DNA from: a virus
DNA: 32,012 nucleotides
Virus record (IMG/VR): IMGVR_UViG_3300046011_000987
Span: 1-32,012 of that record
Direction: 5' to 3' (one strand)
Shown here: piece by piece, positions 29,548-32,012 of the stretch
Position numbering within the stretch: position 1 is the first letter of the stretch
Layout: the number at the start of each line of letters is the position of its first letter
Made by a program: the position numbers and the translations under genes
Notes under the pieces: generated by a model
Told to the model about the DNA's origin: nothing
What the model saw: only the letters and a program-made list of their open reading frames with translations
Databases searched by the model: none

Positions 29548-29710
29548 ATTAGACAACTATTGCATCAAATCGGGCGAATGGTTTATTGCTAAGTATTACA
29601 AAGCAGATGGATCAGTTAAATACGGGCTTTCACAACGCAATAATAATCACGGGTATTTTGACAGCGCAAAGGAAGCCAAGGAATTGGCTGAAAGGTTAAA
29701 TAATGACTAA
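29534..29710 (+). CDS. Small protein of unknown function
   Basis: 58 aa from ATG 29534 (MKWLKLDNYCIKSGEWFIAK). An earlier ATG at 29513 lies inside the previous gene and gives a poor N-terminus. The segment FIAKYYKADGSVKYGLSQ and GYFDSAKEAKELAERL suggest a small beta-beta-alpha domain as in many phage ninR-region proteins. It overlaps the P-like gene by 14 nt and the next gene by 8 nt. Confidence 0.7.
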   Translation: MKWLKLDNYCIKSGEWFIAKYYKADGSVKYGLSQRNNNHGYFDSAKEAKELAERLNND

Positions 29711-29972
29711 AGACGAAGCATTAAAGATGGCAATAAATGCAATGATAAAACCTGATAATTTATCATTTTTAATGGCAATTACTGCTTGCCAAGATGCACT
29801 AGAACAACCAGCATGGCAAGGATTAATGGATGATGAGATAAAACAATGTGCGACAAAACTTGGTTACCTATGGACAGAGGATTCAAGCATATCTTTTGCT
29901 ATGGATACAATTTTAATGAAATTTGCCCGTGCTATTGAACAAGCATTAAAGGATAAAAATGGCAAAGTGTAA
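29703..29972 (+). CDS. Small helical protein of unknown function
   Basis: 89 aa. The pattern DEALKMAINAMIK, ITACQDALEQPAWQGLMDDEI and FARAIEQALKDKN is common in small proteins from phages of beta- and gammaproteobacteria, of no known function. It overlaps its neighbours by 8 and 14 nt. Its place before ninB suggests the phage ninR-type block. Confidence 0.75.
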   Translation: MTKDEALKMAINAMIKPDNLSFLMAITACQDALEQPAWQGLMDDEIKQCATKLGYLWTEDSSISFAMDTILMKFARAIEQALKDKNGKV

Positions 29973-30264
29973 AGAATGTGGGCAAGAACCTAAACGGTCA
30001 TTGCCGCAGAACAACCGATTGCATTTATTGTTTACTGAAATTGCCGCTAATGTGCCTGCCGCCGATGGGCTTTATCATAACCATCATTGGTGGAAAATAA
30101 TGTTTAAAGATAGATGGCTTGGCTATAATGAATATAAAACATCAAGCGGCAAAGTTATTACAGAATTAAAATCAACTGCTGATTGCAATGTGGCTGAATT
30201 AAACGATTTTATGGCGCGTGTTGAACGATGGGCGGCTGAACACAATATATGGTTACAAGATTAA
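29959..30264 (+). CDS. NinB recombination protein with added CxxC start
   Basis: 101 aa. The core RSLPQNNRLHLLFTEIAANV, then WWKIMFKDRWLG, ELKSTADCNVAELNDFMARV and AAEHNIWL fit NinB (lambda Orf), which binds SSB and single-stranded DNA and helps RecF-pathway type exchange. The N-terminus KCKECGQEPKRSL adds one CxxC, half a zinc site, which classic NinB lacks as far as I recall. The following gene encodes a Ref-like nuclease, so both act in recombination. It ends exactly at the next ATG. Confidence 0.85.
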   Translation: MAKCKECGQEPKRSLPQNNRLHLLFTEIAANVPAADGLYHNHHWWKIMFKDRWLGYNEYKTSSGKVITELKSTADCNVAELNDFMARVERWAAEHNIWLQD

Positions 30265-30555
30265 ATGACAAAAGCAGAACGGCAACACTTTGATAAATTA
30301 AGCCAAATCGGATGTATTGTTTGCCACCGTGAGGGGTTAGGTTATACAATGCCACACATACATCACATTAGGCATGGGGTTGGGTTATCCCAACGCAGTC
30401 ATTTTCTATTATGCATACCCTTATGCCCCTTGCATCATACTAACGGCGGACACGGCGTTGCATTGCACGCAGGACAAAAGACATTTGAGGCCAAATACGG
30501 CACAGAATCAGAATTGCTTGAACACACCACAAAGATTTTAAGGGGCGAAATATGA
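30265..30555 (+). CDS. Ref-like HNH recombination nuclease
   Basis: 96 aa. The motif order IGCIVCHRE, PHIHHIRHGVGLSQRSHF, CIPLCPLHHTNGGHGVALHA and FEAKYGTESELL matches the C-terminal catalytic part of the P1 Ref family, RecA-dependent DNases with an HNH-like metal site (His-His pair and two Cys). It is short, without the disordered N-terminal part of P1 Ref. It follows NinB without a gap and overlaps the next gene by ATGA. Confidence 0.85.
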   Translation: MTKAERQHFDKLSQIGCIVCHREGLGYTMPHIHHIRHGVGLSQRSHFLLCIPLCPLHHTNGGHGVALHAGQKTFEAKYGTESELLEHTTKILRGEI

Positions 30556-30938
30556 AACAAACATTTAGCATTAACGAAGCGCAGGTAACAGTTGGTTCGT
30601 TCTTTTTAACGCTATTGCACGCGGCAACCAACACACACATATTGCATTTGCAATCACGCAGTTACAGCGAACACCAAGCATTAGGTTCATTCTATGATGA
30701 AATTGTGGATTTAACGGATGGCGTTATAGAATCTTATCAAGGCAAGCATGGCATTGTGCAATACCCTGTTGAATATACAAAACCTGCCGACACAGGCTTA
30801 TTGGAATTAACCAACCTATCAGCCTACATTACGGTCAATCGTTTGGTTATTGGCAATGACAGCGAATTGCAAAACGAAGTTGATACCATTATGAATCTGA
30901 TCAACAGCACCATTTATAAATTAACATTTTTAAAGTAA
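30552..30938 (+). CDS. DUF5856 Dps/ferritin-like phage protein
   Basis: 128 aa. The segment LHAATNTHILHLQSRSYSEH with ALGSFYDEIVDLTDGVIESYQGK fits a ferritin-like four-helix family annotated in phages as DUF5856, related to starvation-induced Dps proteins. His and Glu/Asp residues (H23, H29, H32, H41, D49, E50) could form a metal site. Its role in phages is not known; DNA protection or metal storage are guesses from the fold. ATGA overlap with the Ref-like gene. Confidence 0.75.
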   Translation: MKQTFSINEAQVTVGSFFLTLLHAATNTHILHLQSRSYSEHQALGSFYDEIVDLTDGVIESYQGKHGIVQYPVEYTKPADTGLLELTNLSAYITVNRLVIGNDSELQNEVDTIMNLINSTIYKLTFLK

Positions 30939-30948
30939 GGGGAACACC

Positions 30949-31143
30949 ATGAAAGCAGTTGAAGCCGCAGTTAAACAACTTGTTAGCACAAACCGTAGCA
31001 TTGTTGAAGATGCACAGCGTTACACACTTGATCCTGCCGATGTAGCAAAAGCATTAGCCGATGCTAAAGATGGATCAGTTGAACAAACTGTTTTGTTAGT
31101 ATTAGCCAAACTTAATCCAGTTGCCAACAGTTCCAAAAAATAA
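30949..31143 (+). CDS. Small protein of unknown function
   Basis: 64 aa, helical (VEAAVKQLVSTNRSIVEDAQ, DPADVAKALADAKDGSVEQT). ATG has AAGGGGAACACC upstream. It ends AAA AAA TAA TAA; the HNH frame starts 22 nt before this stop in the +1 frame. No family recognised. Confidence 0.7.
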   Translation: MKAVEAAVKQLVSTNRSIVEDAQRYTLDPADVAKALADAKDGSVEQTVLLVLAKLNPVANSSKK

Positions 31144-31534
31144 TAAGTGCCGTGAGTTAGGGTGTAACAATCCCAAAACAACACGGTCTTGTTTTTGTGT
31201 TGATCATGGTGGTGGCATAACCGATAAGGGTAAGGCTAACAGCAAACTATATTCTAGTGCCGCGTGGAAAAAGCAACGCACAATACAGTTAAGCGAACAG
31301 CCTTTATGCGCTGGTTGCTTATGTGCAGGTAAGGTGGTGCAGGCAGAACACATTGATCATGTGTTTCCGCATAGGCAAAGCAATGATAAGTTTAAGCGCA
31401 ACCTATTCCAATCATTGTGCCAATCGTGCCACACACTAAAGACACAAATGGAATCGCATGGGCAATACCTGTATTACACAGCAGACGGGGTGCATACATA
31501 CACCGATGCTGATTACAATAAGACAATAGGATAA
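31121..31534 (+). CDS. HNH endonuclease near terminase genes
   Basis: 137 aa if begun at TTG 31121, the only start-like codon upstream in frame; no ribosome site is visible. The first Cys pairs (KCRELGCNNPK, SCFCVDHGGG) resemble a small zinc domain. The HNH core follows: SSAAWKKQRTIQLSEQPLCAGC, VVQAEHIDHVFPHRQS, SLCQSCHTLKTQ. HNH proteins of this type are often encoded beside the terminase genes and assist DNA cutting in packaging. How translation starts is unclear: TTG coupled to the upstream stop, or a +1 shift from the upstream gene. Confidence 0.85.
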   Translation: MPTVPKNNKCRELGCNNPKTTRSCFCVDHGGGITDKGKANSKLYSSAAWKKQRTIQLSEQPLCAGCLCAGKVVQAEHIDHVFPHRQSNDKFKRNLFQSLCQSCHTLKTQMESHGQYLYYTADGVHTYTDADYNKTIG

Positions 31535-31537
31535 GAC

Positions 31538-31969
31538 ATGAAGCCACGCAGTAAGTTAAGGATTGAACGATCAACACGCACGCGCCAAGCAATCATTGAT
31601 GCCTGCCATTACGATATATTAACTATTAGACAAATAGCAGAAAAATTAAACATACCATGCCAAGGCATTAACATTCACCTGCTTAACTTGGTTGAAGATG
31701 GTTATGTGTCAAAACATGAAAGGGTTGCAAAGGTTAATGGGCAATGGTCATGTGGCTACACAACGATAACCGACCAGCCTTATGTGTGGAAATACCGCGA
31801 CCCAAGTAAGAACATAGAAGAACCTATTGAAGAACCAGTTGCGTTGCCTGTTCACATGGACATAGGCTTGATGATTAAATTAGGTTACACCAACATCATT
31901 CCACGCGCAGGCAAGGTTCACCAAGGGTTTATGACCAATAACGGTAAAAAACACGCTATAAACGAATAA
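31538..31969 (+). CDS. Winged-helix DNA-binding protein
   Basis: 143 aa. Residues 14-60 (RTRQAIIDACHYDILTIRQI, AEKLNIPCQGINIHLLNLVE, DGYVSKHE) form a winged HTH of the ArsR/MarR-like type, with CQGINIHL as recognition helix. The basic start MKPRSKLRIERSTRTRQ suits DNA binding. The rest is Pro/Glu-rich and unclear. It lies between the HNH gene and the expected terminase genes, so a late-gene regulator or packaging factor is possible. No named family. Confidence 0.7.
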   Translation: MKPRSKLRIERSTRTRQAIIDACHYDILTIRQIAEKLNIPCQGINIHLLNLVEDGYVSKHERVAKVNGQWSCGYTTITDQPYVWKYRDPSKNIEEPIEEPVALPVHMDIGLMIKLGYTNIIPRAGKVHQGFMTNNGKKHAINE

Positions 31970-31985
31970 CTTAAACTTTAGGGGT

Positions 31986-32012
31986 ATGCCTAACAAGCAA
32001 ACGGGAATCTCC
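31986..32012 (+). CDS. Start of next gene (cut by window edge)
   Basis: ATG at 31986 followed by nine open codons (MPNKQTGIS) and preceded by TTTAGGGGT. By phage gene order this may be the small terminase subunit, but too little is present to judge. Confidence 0.4.

Overview
The window looks like most of the genome of a tailed phage with a long non-contractile tail (siphovirus, HK97/lambda-type). It holds about 57 densely packed genes, many joined by ATGA stop/start overlaps. Signal peptides, a GH24 lysozyme, a GTA-type holin and lambda-like genes (tape measure, tip protein, NinB, Ref-like, YqaJ exonuclease) point to a Gram-negative, probably proteobacterial, host. The DNA is AT-rich. I see no integrase, tRNA, CRISPR array or insertion sequence. 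The left edge cuts a prohead protease gene, and the right edge stops just after an HNH nuclease and a winged-helix gene, where terminase genes usually begin. The map is therefore probably circular or permuted, with only terminase and portal missing; this is an inference.

Layout: (1) 1-8764, + strand, head and tail tube: protease, two tandem paralogous major capsid proteins separated by a terminator, connector and closure proteins, tail terminator, tail tube, gp10-like protein, a tail assembly chaperone pair with a likely -1 frameshift, and tape measure. (2) 8770-20363, tail tip and adhesins: Dit-like and hub-like proteins, a GNAT acetyltransferase wedged inside the tip operon, a 1121-residue J-like protein, a fibre stub, a seven-repeat propeller-like protein, and two fibres with related N-termini. 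The last fibre carries an S74 self-cleaving chaperone. (3) 20366-23488, lysis and envelope cassette: membrane and secreted proteins (one with three Cys repeats and a Pro-rich linker), holin, lysozyme. (4) 23478-27544, - strand early operon: a string of very small proteins (membrane, exported, CxxC) downstream of a recombination set (Sak3/DUF1071 annealing protein, YqaJ exonuclease, SSB-like protein). (5) 27545-27697, divergent control region with palindromes and promoters. (6) 27698-31969, + strand early/middle operon: Cro-like HTH protein, VRR-NUC nuclease, a structured RNA, DUF1376 and P-like replication proteins, NinB, Ref-like nuclease, Dps-like DUF5856 protein, HNH nuclease and winged-helix protein.

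The most notable signal is at 28207-28351: a promoter, two short sequence boxes, then a folded RNA ending in T6. Its exposed loop and linker are exactly complementary, in register, to the two boxes. This matches the design of the C4 antisense RNA of phages P1/P7 (and P4 CI RNA), placed here directly before the replication genes. Other points of interest are the capsid paralog, the Cys-repeat secreted protein that shares 143 nt with the next gene in another frame, a second structured leader at 15779-15840, and eight small genes of 39-59 codons overlooked by a 60-codon cutoff.
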